A stretch of DNA of 12,230 bases from the NCBI GenBank assembly GCA_900771955.1, contig CAAGPW010000116.1, positions 1 through 12,230 on the forward strand, written 5' to 3'. The position numbers and the translations under genes were made by a program. The notes under the pieces are model-generated. The model searched no databases and was not told the DNA's origin. It worked only from the letters and a program-made list of their open reading frames with translations. How positions within the stretch are numbered: position 1 is the stretch's first letter; each line of letters starts with the position of its first letter. Positions 5,591 through 12,230 of the stretch are shown piece after piece. The DNA comes from Lachnospiraceae bacterium (GTDB lineage Bacteria > Bacillota > Clostridia > Lachnospirales > Lachnospiraceae).

Positions 5591-7477
5591 TTACTCTACG
5601 GTAATCATTTTGTCCAGTACCATCGTATTTCCGGTCTTTTCTGCACGCACATCCTTAAAGTCATCCGTATTTGTCACAATGACCGGCGTGGTCAGATCAT
5701 ATCCGGCTTCCTTAATTCCTTTCATATCGAAGCTTAACAGCTTCTGTCCTGCCTTTATCGCATCACCGTCTTTTACATATGTTTCATAGTATTTTCCATC
5801 AAGTTCCACGGTATTTAATCCGACATGGATCAAAAGTTCAATGCCATTGCCGTTATTTAAGCCTAACGCATGTTTGGTGTCAAAAACCATTTCAACCTCT
5901 CCATCAAACGGTGCGTAGACCATGCCTTCCTCCGGGATAATGGCAGCACCCTTTCCAAGTGCTTCCGATGCAAAGGTAGCATCCTTTACTTCCGGAAGCG
6001 GGATCACCGTTCCCTTTATCGGGCTGTATACGGTATGCGCATCACATACAAACACATCCTGCACTTTTTCTTTTTGTTTCTCCGGTGATGACTCCATCCC
6101 TTCTGCTTTCGCTTCGCTGTCGCGGAAGAAAAACCAGGACAGTGCAAATGCTGTTCCAAACGCAGCAGCCATAACCAGCGTATACTGCACAATATAATCT
6201 GTCGTAATAAGATATCCGAACAATCCGGTGATTCCGTATGCCGTGGAACCTACACCGGTAATTCCTGCCATAAGTCCTCCTGCCGCACCTCCAATACAAC
6301 CGGCAACAAAGCATTTGATATAACGAAGGTTCACACCGAAGATCGCCGGTTCTGTAATTCCAAGGAATGCGGAAAGGGATGCCGGAAATGCCATTCCCTT
6401 TAACTTCTGATCCTTTGTTTTCAATGCAAGCGCAAGTGCTGCCGCACCCTGTGCAACATTGGCTGCCGTTGCGATCGGCATCCAGATATCAAGCCCGTCA
6501 GCGCTCAGCATTCCTGCCTCCAGCGCATTATACATATGATGCACACCAGCTACTACAGTCGGCGCATATACCGCACCCGCAAGTGCCGATCCAATACCAA
6601 ACGGCATTGTAATAAGTGCCTTGACACCTGCAAGCACACCGTTCTCCACCCAGGAAAATACCGGTCCGAAAATCGTAAGTGTACAGTATCCGGTCACAAG
6701 CACCGTTACAAGCGGCGTCACGAACAGATCGATCATCTCCGGTACGATCTTGTGCAGTTTTTTCTCCAGCATCGACATAAACCAGACTGCGATCACCACC
6801 GGGATCACATGTCCCTGGTAACCGACAAGCCGTATGCTATAAAGCCCAAACCACGCTTCGGCGGTCGGAATCGAATCTGCTGTTGCAACCGACCATGCAT
6901 TCAGCAGATCCGTATGGATCATGATCATACCGATCACTGCTCCGAGAAAGATGTTTCCTCCAAATACACGTGCTGCACTGATACCGATCAGGATCGGCAG
7001 AAATACAAACGCCGCATTGCTGAACAGATGAATGATCGTATAGGATCCGGAATCTGCCATCGCGGGAAATACCTTGCTGAGTCCCTCTAACAGTCCCATC
7101 AGAAGACCGCTCGCCACAATTGCCGGAATGATCGGCACGAAAACATCTCCGAGTGTTTTGATCATCCGTTTGAAGATATTCTGCTTTGCCGCTGCCGCCT
7201 GTTTTACTTCCTCCTTGCTTGCTGCCTCAATTCCGGCGATCGCTACAAACTCATCATATACCTTATTTACTGTTCCTGTTCCAAGAATGATCTGAAGCTG
7301 CCCCGATGCCTCAAACACACCTTTTACCCCGTCAATATTTTCCAGTTTCTCTTTCGAACACTTTGCATTGTCCGCAATGACCAGACGCAGTCTGGTGGCA
7401 CAATGCGCTGCAGATACAATATTTTCCCGTCCGCCAATACATTCATAGATGTCTTTTGCTACACTTCTGTAATCCAT
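5591..7477 (-). CDS. scrA: PTS sucrose-specific EIIBCA permease
   Basis: This 628-residue fused transporter takes up sucrose and phosphorylates it on the way in. The EIIB domain (about 1-85) has its phospho-cysteine at C26 in AAHCATRLRL. The membrane EIIC domain (about 100-450) carries GVHHMYNALEAGM, typical of sucrose permeases, and GITEPAIFGV. A glucose-type EIIA domain fills the C terminus (about 480-628), with phospho-histidine H551 in LLIHVGLNTV and partner H536. Having its own EIIA, it needs only EI and HPr, which are not in this window. I start at the ATG at 7477, where the protein opens MDYRSVAKDIYECIGG. A longer reading from a TTG at 7558 would begin inside the candidate operator and adds an atypical charged tail. 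The promoter is at 7589-7617. Confidence 0.94.
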   Translation of the reverse strand: MDYRSVAKDIYECIGGRENIVSAAHCATRLRLVIADNAKCSKEKLENIDGVKGVFEASGQLQIILGTGTVNKVYDEFVAIAGIEAASKEEVKQAAAAKQNIFKRMIKTLGDVFVPIIPAIVASGLLMGLLEGLSKVFPAMADSGSYTIIHLFSNAAFVFLPILIGISAARVFGGNIFLGAVIGMIMIHTDLLNAWSVATADSIPTAEAWFGLYSIRLVGYQGHVIPVVIAVWFMSMLEKKLHKIVPEMIDLFVTPLVTVLVTGYCTLTIFGPVFSWVENGVLAGVKALITMPFGIGSALAGAVYAPTVVAGVHHMYNALEAGMLSADGLDIWMPIATAANVAQGAAALALALKTKDQKLKGMAFPASLSAFLGITEPAIFGVNLRYIKCFVAGCIGGAAGGLMAGITGVGSTAYGITGLFGYLITTDYIVQYTLVMAAAFGTAFALSWFFFRDSEAKAEGMESSPEKQKEKVQDVFVCDAHTVYSPIKGTVIPLPEVKDATFASEALGKGAAIIPEEGMVYAPFDGEVEMVFDTKHALGLNNGNGIELLIHVGLNTVELDGKYYETYVKDGDAIKAGQKLLSFDMKGIKEAGYDLTTPVIVTNTDDFKDVRAEKTGNTMVLDKMITVE

Positions 7478-7557
7478 CTGCTTTCCCTCTCTTTCTGTTA
7501 TCGTTCTTACTTTTTTCTCCCTGCTTTTTTCATCTCTTCTCACGCTGCTTTGCGCCA

Positions 7558-7579
7558 ATATGTGAAATCGTTCTCATAT
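7558..7579. promoter_or_regulatory. Candidate ScrR operator (22-bp imperfect palindrome)
   Basis: The arms ATATGTGAA and TTCTCATAT flank a central ATCG; 8 of 9 arm positions are complementary. The site starts about 3 bases downstream of the predicted transcription start of scrA, where a LacI-family repressor would block initiation or early elongation. It lies next to scrR, which encodes such a repressor. The assignment to ScrR is inferred from position and symmetry. Confidence 0.55.
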
Positions 7580-7588
7580 CTTGAGTTT

Positions 7589-7617
7589 ATTATAGCCGCT
7601 AAAGTCTCCGTTGTAAA
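7589..7617 (-). promoter_or_regulatory. Promoter of the scrA-scrB-scrK operon
   Basis: On the minus strand TTTACA (7617-7612, 5/6 to consensus) is followed by a 17-base spacer and a perfect TATAAT (7594-7589). The start site is predicted near 7582, leaving a 5' leader of about 105 bases before scrA. The near-consensus elements and optimal spacing suggest a strong vegetative promoter that relies on repression for control. Confidence 0.8.
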
Positions 7618-7664
7618 TTGATAACTTTCACAAATTATCCTCTGCAAATTCATACACAATATCC

Positions 7665-7687
7665 AAAAAAGGAGCCGTTCCGGCTCC
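7665..7687 (-). terminator. Intrinsic terminator of scrR
   Basis: On the minus strand a perfect 7-bp stem GGAGCCG/CGGCTCC (7687-7681 with 7677-7671) closes a 3-base loop and is followed by TTTTTT (7670-7665). It starts 7 bases after the scrR stop codon and separates scrR from the scrA promoter, so the repressor and the operon are distinct transcription units. Confidence 0.88.
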
Positions 7688-7694
7688 TCTTCTT

Positions 7695-8675
7695 CTATGC
7701 AATGGAATCCTTCTTTTTGATCTCAAATCCCATTTTTATCTCTTTGCTGATCGCACTCTCTGTCTCCATCTGCTCAATGAGCATGGACGCTGCTTCGGCC
7801 CCCGCTGTCTTATAATACAGATGCACCGTGGAAAGCCCCGGCTCCACCAGCCCCGCAAGCGGGGTATCACCGATACCGGCAAGCTCCACATCCTGTGGGA
7901 TCGATTTCCCAATTTCCTTTAAATACCGCATAGCTCCGATCGCGATATTATCCGTAGCGCAGAACACCGCATTGATCCCCGGCGCCCGCGAAAGAAGTTC
8001 TTTCATTTTCTCATATCCGGATTCCATCGTAAACTGTGCTTCTGCCATCTGTTCCGGCGGACAGAGCCTCTTTTTCGCACGGACTGCTGCTTCAAATCCC
8101 TTTTTACGGTTTAAACCGGCTGCCTCATCTTTAATCGTAACACCGATAAATCCAGGCACTGTGCCGCGCTCTAACAAAAGCTCCGTGATCTGCTCTGCCG
8201 CATGGTAATCATCATGATACACACATGAATAGCCGTCTAAATGCTGCCCCAGAATAACGACCGGAACTTTACACTCCTTTAACAGCTTTTTGTGCCGCGC
8301 AGTAAAGATCGTCGCGATAAATAAAATGCCATCCACCTGATTGTCCTTAAACAGATTTAAGTATTTCAGTTCCTCCGCAATGTCGTTGTTGGTGTTTGCA
8401 AGAAGAAGCTGATAGCCGTTTTTTGAGAGTACATCACTGATGCCTGCAACCATCCGGCTTACCGTATCTGAATTGATCTTCGGCAGGATTACTCCCACCA
8501 GGCGCGTTTTCTTCGTTCGAAGTGTCTGTGCCTGTGTGGATGGCTGGTAACCTGTCTTTTCGATCACTGCTTTGATCCGTTCCCTCTTTTCTTCGCTGAC
8601 ATACCCTTCATTCAGATAGCGGGAGACCGTGGCTCGGGATACTCCCGCCAGTTTTGCAATTTCATTGATATTCAA
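7695..8675 (-). CDS. scrR: LacI-family sucrose operon repressor
   Basis: The product is a 326-residue LacI/GalR-type regulator. Its N-terminal helix-turn-helix spans 3-22 (INEIAKLAGVSRATVSRYLN), a hinge helix lies at about 44-57, and a periplasmic-binding-protein-like effector domain covers the rest. The gene begins with TTG: CGGAGG lies 8 bases upstream, and the TTG is followed directly by the NINEIAKLAGVS start of the DNA-binding domain. Lying directly upstream of scrA on the same strand with a terminator between, it most likely represses scrA-scrB-scrK at 7558-7579. The inducer is probably a sugar phosphate or fructose, but the sequence does not show which. I saw no copy of that operator before scrR itself, so autoregulation is not supported. 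Confidence 0.9.
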   Translation of the reverse strand: MNINEIAKLAGVSRATVSRYLNEGYVSEEKRERIKAVIEKTGYQPSTQAQTLRTKKTRLVGVILPKINSDTVSRMVAGISDVLSKNGYQLLLANTNNDIAEELKYLNLFKDNQVDGILFIATIFTARHKKLLKECKVPVVILGQHLDGYSCVYHDDYHAAEQITELLLERGTVPGFIGVTIKDEAAGLNRKKGFEAAVRAKKRLCPPEQMAEAQFTMESGYEKMKELLSRAPGINAVFCATDNIAIGAMRYLKEIGKSIPQDVELAGIGDTPLAGLVEPGLSTVHLYYKTAGAEAASMLIEQMETESAISKEIKMGFEIKKKDSIA

Positions 8676-8718
8676 GATCTTTTCCTCCGCCCTTTTGGCT
8701 TGTCCCTTTTTTTCATCT

Positions 8719-8760
8719 TACATCAAAACCAGACATCTGAAAAGATACAATACATCAAAA
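8719..8760. repeat. 10-bp direct repeat upstream of scrR
   Basis: TACATCAAAA is found at 8719-8728 and again at 8751-8760, exactly 32 bases apart (about three helical turns). Both copies lie in the 117-base gap between the iron-sulfur gene and scrR, where the scrR promoter must be. It could be a cooperative binding site for a regulator, or chance in AT-rich DNA. No convincing -35/-10 pair was found here. Confidence 0.35.
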
Positions 8761-8787
8761 AATAATGCAGACAGCATACGCTTTGTC
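8756..8787 (-). terminator. Weak candidate terminator after the iron-sulfur gene
   Basis: On the minus strand GAC-AA-AGC pairs with GCT-GTC (8787-8770), with a two-base bulge and a 4-base loop. TGCATTATTTTTTG follows, giving a U-tract. It begins 5 bases after the stop of the iron-sulfur gene. The stem is short and bulged, so partial read-through into scrR is possible. Confidence 0.4.
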
Positions 8788-8792
8788 GTCTC

Positions 8793-9539
8793 TTACGGCA
8801 TGGATAATACTTCACCGTCACAGGTAATGACTGTCACCTGCCAGGGAATCATTTTCCCGCTGCTTTGCAGGGCGCGGATCACGGCATTTTCAATGCCGCC
8901 ACAGCACGGAACCTCCATGCGGACAACCCTGATGCTGTGAATATCGTTATTTTTTAAAATCTCTGTTAATTTTTCCGCATAGTCACAGTCGTCTAACTTT
9001 GGACATCCGATCAGTGTGATGCGGTTCTTGATAAAGTCCTGATGGAAGGAAGCATATGCATATGCGGTACAGTCTGCTGCGACAAGCAGATCTGCCCCCT
9101 CAAAATATGGCGCACGCGTCGGAACCAGCTTGATCTGTACCGGCCACTGGCGCAGCTCGGACTGCTGTTTTCCCGTCGGTGCTGCCGTCACGCCTGTCGT
9201 TTCCGCACGCCGGTTCATCTGACGCATTCTGGTTCCCGGGCACCCGCCCTGTGGCATCATACCATGTGCAGATATTCCTGCGACTGTTTCTTTTTTCTTT
9301 GCTTCCATACGTTCCTTTACGGCCGCCTCGTCATAATCTGCAGCTTCACGCTCAATGATCTTAATCGCGTTCGCCGGACAGGCAGGCAGACAGTCTCCAA
9401 GTCCGTCACAGTAATCGTCCCGGATCAGTCTTGCCTTTCCGTTCACCATGGCGATCGCGCCCTCATGACATGCATCTGCGCATGCGCCGCATCCATTGCA
9501 CAGGTTTTCATCAATATTTACGATTTTTCTGACCATCAT
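8793..9539 (-). CDS. Iron-sulfur (ferredoxin-type) protein with conserved CCG-containing C-terminal domain
   Basis: This 248-residue cytosolic protein begins with a ferredoxin-like region. Cluster 1 is a classical C14-x2-C17-x2-C20-x3-C24. Cluster 2 reads C44-x5-C50-x3-C54-P, with leucine (L47) where the second cysteine would be, so it may hold a three-cysteine or differently ligated cluster. A linker (60-130) contains GGCPG (C100). The C-terminal domain (about 133-248) has further spaced cysteines: C157, C179, C185, and C212-C213 in PCCGG. Electron transfer is the likely role. Similar ferredoxin-like proteins accompany hybrid cluster protein (hcp) genes under Crp-family HcpR regulators in anaerobes, but no hcp is present here. 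AAAGGAG lies 5 bases before the first of two adjacent ATGs; the second gives better spacing. A Crp-like palindrome lies upstream. Confidence 0.8.
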   Translation of the reverse strand: MMVRKIVNIDENLCNGCGACADACHEGAIAMVNGKARLIRDDYCDGLGDCLPACPANAIKIIEREAADYDEAAVKERMEAKKKETVAGISAHGMMPQGGCPGTRMRQMNRRAETTGVTAAPTGKQQSELRQWPVQIKLVPTRAPYFEGADLLVAADCTAYAYASFHQDFIKNRITLIGCPKLDDCDYAEKLTEILKNNDIHSIRVVRMEVPCCGGIENAVIRALQSSGKMIPWQVTVITCDGEVLSMP

Positions 9540-9576
9540 CTATTCTCCTTTTGCTCTGTTTTCGTTTTGTAACTGT

Positions 9577-9582
9577 ACTTTA
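9577..9582 (-). promoter_or_regulatory. Candidate -10 element of the iron-sulfur gene
   Basis: TAAAGT on the minus strand matches the -10 consensus at 4 of 6 positions and puts the transcription start near 9570. There is no good -35 hexamer at the right distance. That is usual where a Crp/Fnr protein bound at -41.5 activates, and the palindrome at 9604-9619 lies at that position. Confidence 0.4.
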
Positions 9583-9603
9583 TCGAAAATCCCGTCGAAA
9601 GTC

Positions 9604-9619
9604 CGTAACATTTGTTACG
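9604..9619. promoter_or_regulatory. Perfect 16-bp palindrome, candidate Crp/Fnr-family site
   Basis: CGTAACA-TT-TGTTACG is fully symmetric, with the form and size of a Crp/Fnr dimer site. It lies just beyond the stop of the Crp-family gene and 65-80 bases before the start codon of the iron-sulfur gene. Its centre (9611.5) is 41.5 bases upstream of the predicted start near 9570, the class II activator position. The binding protein is inferred to be the product of the adjacent gene. Confidence 0.65.
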
Positions 9620-9622
9620 AAA

Positions 9623-10309
9623 TCATAAATATTCTTCCAATTTTTCCTGATCAACGATCTGTATCTGTTTCCGTTTCAGCGAAATGATCCCTTCTTGTTG
9701 CATTTTCCCAAGCTCTCTGGACAGTGACGGGCGCGCCACGTTCAGATAATCCGCCATCTCTTCCCTGGAAAAGCCTCCGGTTACCCTGCCGTCCTTATCC
9801 TGATGCTCTACAAAAAAGCAGGCGATCTTTTCGCGGATACCGCCGCCTCCGAGCACCCGGAGTTTCTGATTCATCCCATATGCTTTGTGTGCAAAAACAA
9901 AGAGCAGGTTGTTACGCATCTTTTGCACCGCGCGGTTCTTGCCTCCATCTTCCCCGAAAAAAATACGGTTGTCCACGATCAGCACCACAGCATCCTCCGC
10001 CGCCTCGGCATACATATCGTAGGAATCTTTTCCGAGAAATGCATAAACTTCTCCGAACATCTCTCCACCATGTTCGATCTGCGTCAAAAGAATACGTTTG
10101 CCTGACAATGTTCCCTTTGCTATCATGACCTTACCACTCAAAAGCACATAGACCTGTCCCGGCCGATCCGTCTCCTCAAAAATAAAAGCGCCCTTTAAAA
10201 AGCGCTTTATGGTACTCCTTTCATCTGCAAGCAGCCAACCGATATCCTCTTTCGAAATTCCACGAAACAGGCTGCTCTCACTTAAGATCTCACATTCTCT
10301 CTCATACAT
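9623..10309 (-). CDS. Crp/Fnr-family transcriptional regulator
   Basis: The protein is 228 residues. A cyclic-nucleotide-binding-like beta-roll effector domain (about 10-125) is followed by a long dimerisation helix, then a winged helix-turn-helix (about 150-222) with recognition segment VARPSLSREL. Only two cysteines are present, so it lacks the four-cysteine iron-sulfur site of Fnr and must sense its signal another way, for example through bound haem or a small ligand. I start at the ATG at 10309, one base after the yczE-like stop, with GGGAG 8 bases before it. A TTG at 10324 would add five residues and overlap the upstream gene. Its probable target is the palindrome immediately downstream, before the iron-sulfur gene. 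It resembles HcpR-type nitrosative or redox stress regulators, but that is an inference from context. Confidence 0.87.
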   Translation of the reverse strand: MYERECEILSESSLFRGISKEDIGWLLADERSTIKRFLKGAFIFEETDRPGQVYVLLSGKVMIAKGTLSGKRILLTQIEHGGEMFGEVYAFLGKDSYDMYAEAAEDAVVLIVDNRIFFGEDGGKNRAVQKMRNNLLFVFAHKAYGMNQKLRVLGGGGIREKIACFFVEHQDKDGRVTGGFSREEMADYLNVARPSLSRELGKMQQEGIISLKRKQIQIVDQEKLEEYL

Positions 10310-10310
10310 G

Positions 10311-11003
10311 CTATTTTCTCCCAATCATTCCGCTCCCTTCTATTTTCCTTAGAAAGACATGCTGGAACACTGCGATCACCCGTCCAACACCCAGTACCGC
10401 GACCAGTGTTCCGATCCCGATGCCAATGATCCTGTGCGCAAAGATAAGACCGATCACGCAGGTAAGCAGAACACTTGTGACATCAAACATGTTTTTGACC
10501 AGTCCGACTTCTTTCCCACTGACATCCGAGATGGTCTGTACGATACCGTCTCCCGGATTCGGGATCAGCCGCATATCCAACGACATGGCAGCCCCGATCC
10601 CGGTTAAGATCACAGCGATCACAAGAAACAGCATTCTGCCCGCAAAGGTTCCAAAAAAAGCACCCTTACAGTCTGTCGCAAAATTTGGGATCACAGCGAT
10701 ATAGAGATTCATAAATCTTGTAAATACAATACTGAGCGGGATCTGAAGTATGTCCAGTATGATTTTTTGTATTCTTTCACCCCGATGCATTTTCACGCCA
10801 TGCAGCAAAATTTCTGTCACCACAAACACACTGTACCATACCAGCACAGTATTCCCAAGATTCGTGCTGCAGATAACCGAAACCGCATAGGCAACAGCTA
10901 TGATCGGTGACACCCCAAGTCCCGTCTTTGTATTTAATGTAATGCCAAGGGCTAAAATTGCAAGCCCCGCCAGATAAATGATCCCTCTTGTCAGCCGTTT
11001 CAT
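10311..11003 (-). CDS. YczE/YitT-like integral membrane protein
   Basis: This 230-residue, strongly hydrophobic protein has about five or six membrane helices (roughly 6-26, 30-48, 53-70, 115-140, 168-190, 195-218). Motifs seen in the YczE/YyaS group are present: GLGVSPI near residue 28, IPNPGDGIVQT near 147, GKEVGLVKN near 163 and a glycine-rich GIGIGTLVAVLGVGR near 195. Members are widespread in Firmicutes and their transport or signalling role is not established, so none is assigned. The gene starts 12 bases after the DJ-1-type gene, with a weak AGAAGG ribosome site, and ends one base before the Crp-family start. It is thus the middle of a compact operon. Confidence 0.8.
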   Translation of the reverse strand: MKRLTRGIIYLAGLAILALGITLNTKTGLGVSPIIAVAYAVSVICSTNLGNTVLVWYSVFVVTEILLHGVKMHRGERIQKIILDILQIPLSIVFTRFMNLYIAVIPNFATDCKGAFFGTFAGRMLFLVIAVILTGIGAAMSLDMRLIPNPGDGIVQTISDVSGKEVGLVKNMFDVTSVLLTCVIGLIFAHRIIGIGIGTLVAVLGVGRVIAVFQHVFLRKIEGSGMIGRK

Positions 11004-11015
11004 CCTTGCTACCTT

Positions 11016-11600
11016 CTACTCTTTGTATAATCCGTTCTTAAAAAAAGCATATGAGTCCATAATACTTTTTTCATCCGCTATGTCAAGTGCAAAGAGAACT
11101 TCCCGTGCAAATTCCAACGCCGCCGTTCCATTCGCCGTAACGATCTTTTTATCCCGTACCGCCTGTTTTTTCTGATGAAGCAGACTTCCCGTATACGCGT
11201 CCTTTGCCCACGCTTCCATATCCTTTAGATCATTGCAGGTATGTTTTACCGTATTCAAAACACCAAGCGTTCCAAGAAATGCTGCGGCATCGCAGATTCC
11301 ACCAAGCACCCTGTCTTTTTCCACGCACTCCAGAACAAGCGGCGCTATTTTCCCGGCATCCGGCTTTCTCCAGCCGGTTCCACCGATCAGGATAAGCGCT
11401 TCATACGCTTCCGGCACCTCGTCCACCGCATAATCCGGCACAACCCGAAGCCCTCCGATGGAGCGCACCGGTTCTTTGTTTAAGGAAACCGTCTCCACCA
11501 CATAATTTCCCTTTCCCAGATTCATGACCACTGACGACAGGTACGCCGCTTCCCAGTCCGCAAATTCTTCTTTGAGCACAAGCAGTATTCTTTTTTTCAT
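11016..11600 (-). CDS. DJ-1/PfpI family protein (glutamine amidotransferase-like)
   Basis: This 194-residue protein has the flavodoxin-like fold of the DJ-1/PfpI superfamily. The nucleophile elbow is GGICDAAAFLG (100-110), with the candidate reactive cysteine C103. The conserved acidic residue is probably E17 in ADWEAAYL. The segment LIGGTGW (71-77) is typical of the group. Members include stress chaperones, glyoxalases and amidotransferase-like proteins, and the sequence does not distinguish among them. A cytosolic location is expected, as there is no signal peptide. Its ATG overlaps the stop of the WYL regulator as ATGA, with AAGGAG inside the upstream gene, so the two are translationally coupled. 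Confidence 0.83.
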   Translation of the reverse strand: MKKRILLVLKEEFADWEAAYLSSVVMNLGKGNYVVETVSLNKEPVRSIGGLRVVPDYAVDEVPEAYEALILIGGTGWRKPDAGKIAPLVLECVEKDRVLGGICDAAAFLGTLGVLNTVKHTCNDLKDMEAWAKDAYTGSLLHQKKQAVRDKKIVTANGTAALEFAREVLFALDIADEKSIMDSYAFFKNGLYKE

Positions 11601-12230
11601 GTTTTTTCTCCTTTATAAACTTTAGTCAGATTTTCTGCTATTTCAAGGAGTTTTTTCTGGATATATTCGGGTTCCAGCACATGCGCCTGGTTTTGAAACG
11701 TCAGTATCCAGTTTACCACGCTCTCATCATCTGCGTATTCTTTCTGGAAAAGCAGTGTTCCGTCCGGTCTTGTCTCATAACAGTCCGCCCCGCATTCCTC
11801 GATCAGCCGCCATTTCACCTCCGGCTGAAAGACCACGGTTATCTTTTTTTTGGGTGGAAAAATCTTTTCATTGGTAAGATCAGGTGCCGGTACCAGACGC
11901 ACCTCATAGGAAACATCCGTAATTTCCATTCGATCCATACGGTTTAGCTTAAACATCCGGAAATCTTTTCTCAACTGACACCAGCCCCATACATACCAGT
12001 TTGCCCATTTAAAAATGAGATAATATGGCTCTATCTTCCTCTCGCTCTCTCCTTTGGGCGCATAATATCGAAACGACACGATCCGCCTTTGTTCGATCGC
12101 CGCCTGTATGATCTCGATCTTCGGGGTCAGGGATTCTTTGTACCAGGAGGAAAGATCGATCAGGATCGAATCCCTTGCACTTATCAGATCCGACGACCCC
12201 GCCTTTATCTTTTCCATCAGCTGTCCGTAA
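11597..12230 (-). CDS. WYL-domain transcriptional regulator (partial, 5' end outside window)
   Basis: About 210 residues are visible, and the frame stays open to the window edge (YGQLMEKIKAG is the first readable segment). The ATG at 12217 is therefore internal. A WYL domain runs from roughly visible residue 40 to 125. It includes IVSFRYYAPKG, KIEPYYLIFKWANWYVWGW (with the WYVWG version of the WYL motif) and FKLNRM. It is followed by a C-terminal WCX-like extension from KKKITVVFQPEV. Regulators of this type usually have an N-terminal helix-turn-helix of about 60 residues, expected just beyond the window. WYL domains are thought to bind ligands such as nucleic acids or nucleotides. It is the first visible gene of a coupled run leading to the DJ-1, YczE-like and Crp-family genes. 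Confidence 0.85.
   Translation of the reverse strand, partial: YGQLMEKIKAGSSDLISARDSILIDLSSWYKESLTPKIEIIQAAIEQRRIVSFRYYAPKGESERKIEPYYLIFKWANWYVWGWCQLRKDFRMFKLNRMDRMEITDVSYEVRLVPAPDLTNEKIFPPKKKITVVFQPEVKWRLIEECGADCYETRPDGTLLFQKEYADDESVVNWILTFQNQAHVLEPEYIQKKLLEIAENLTKVYKGEKT

Noticed and set aside
6536..7090. 184-codon plus-strand ORF within scrA
   Set aside because: It is His/Arg/Cys-rich with no domain, as expected for an antisense shadow of a membrane protein gene.
7478..7558. 27-residue N-terminal extension of the sucrose permease
   Set aside because: Its start (TTG) lies within the candidate operator, it has no ribosome site, and EIIB domains normally begin near the MDYRSVAKDI segment.
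7478..7582. Antiterminator (SacY/LicT-type RAT) element in the scrA leader
   Set aside because: I found no terminator hairpin or conserved RAT-like stem in the leader; a LacI-family repressor next door explains control more simply.
9604..9619. Palindrome read as a terminator of the Crp-family gene
   Set aside because: It is AT-rich and no T-run follows it on the minus strand; its symmetry and position fit a protein-binding site better.
10310..10324. TTG start for the Crp-family gene
   Set aside because: Possible, but the ATG at 10309 has a well-spaced GGGAG and follows the upstream stop by one base.
1..12230. CRISPR array, tRNA, rRNA, insertion sequence or phage module
   Set aside because: No regularly spaced repeats, tRNA-like folds, transposase or phage proteins were seen on either strand.

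Overview
The window looks like chromosome from an anaerobic, low-to-mid GC Firmicute, most likely a Lachnospiraceae-type Clostridium relative. This is inferred from protein character only: the clostridial-style endonuclease III, the EIIBCA sucrose permease, the ferredoxin/Crp pair and the strong AAGGAG-type ribosome sites. Almost everything from 1460 onward is on the minus strand. Only the first ~1.45 kb carries plus-strand genes, and bases 1-900 are visibly more AT-rich than the rest.

Layout. (1) 1-336: non-coding, with a GC-rich hairpin, a short direct repeat and a clear intrinsic terminator. (2) 337-898: a 20-codon ORF, then a CDP-alcohol phosphatidyltransferase gene split into two overlapping frames (396-752 and 749-898), most simply explained by a one-base deletion. 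(3) 945-1463: a DUF202-type membrane protein, whose stop overlaps that of the convergent gene. (4) 1460-3023: endonuclease III (nth) and an aldo/keto reductase. (5) 3170-8675: a complete sucrose locus. It comprises a LacI-family repressor (scrR) with its own terminator, then a promoter and a palindromic candidate operator, then the operon scrA (EIIBCA permease), scrB (GH32 sucrose-6-phosphate hydrolase) and scrK (fructokinase). (6) 8793-9539: an iron-sulfur protein with an unusual second cluster motif. (7) 9623-12230: a tight run of WYL-domain regulator (5' end outside the window), DJ-1/PfpI protein, YczE-like membrane protein and Crp/Fnr-family regulator.

How the genes work together. Sucrose is imported and phosphorylated by ScrA. 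ScrB splits sucrose-6-phosphate into glucose-6-phosphate and fructose, and ScrK phosphorylates the fructose, so both halves enter glycolysis. ScrR probably represses this operon from a site just downstream of the promoter. Separately, a perfect 16-bp palindrome lies between the Crp-family gene and the iron-sulfur gene. Its centre falls at -41.5 relative to a plausible start site, the geometry of a class II Crp/Fnr activation site, so the regulator probably controls its neighbour.

I see no rRNA, tRNA, CRISPR array, transposase or phage gene, and no convincing wholly new system. The points most worth following are the split phosphatidyltransferase, the Crp/palindrome/ferredoxin module, and the WYL-DJ-1-YczE-Crp gene run.
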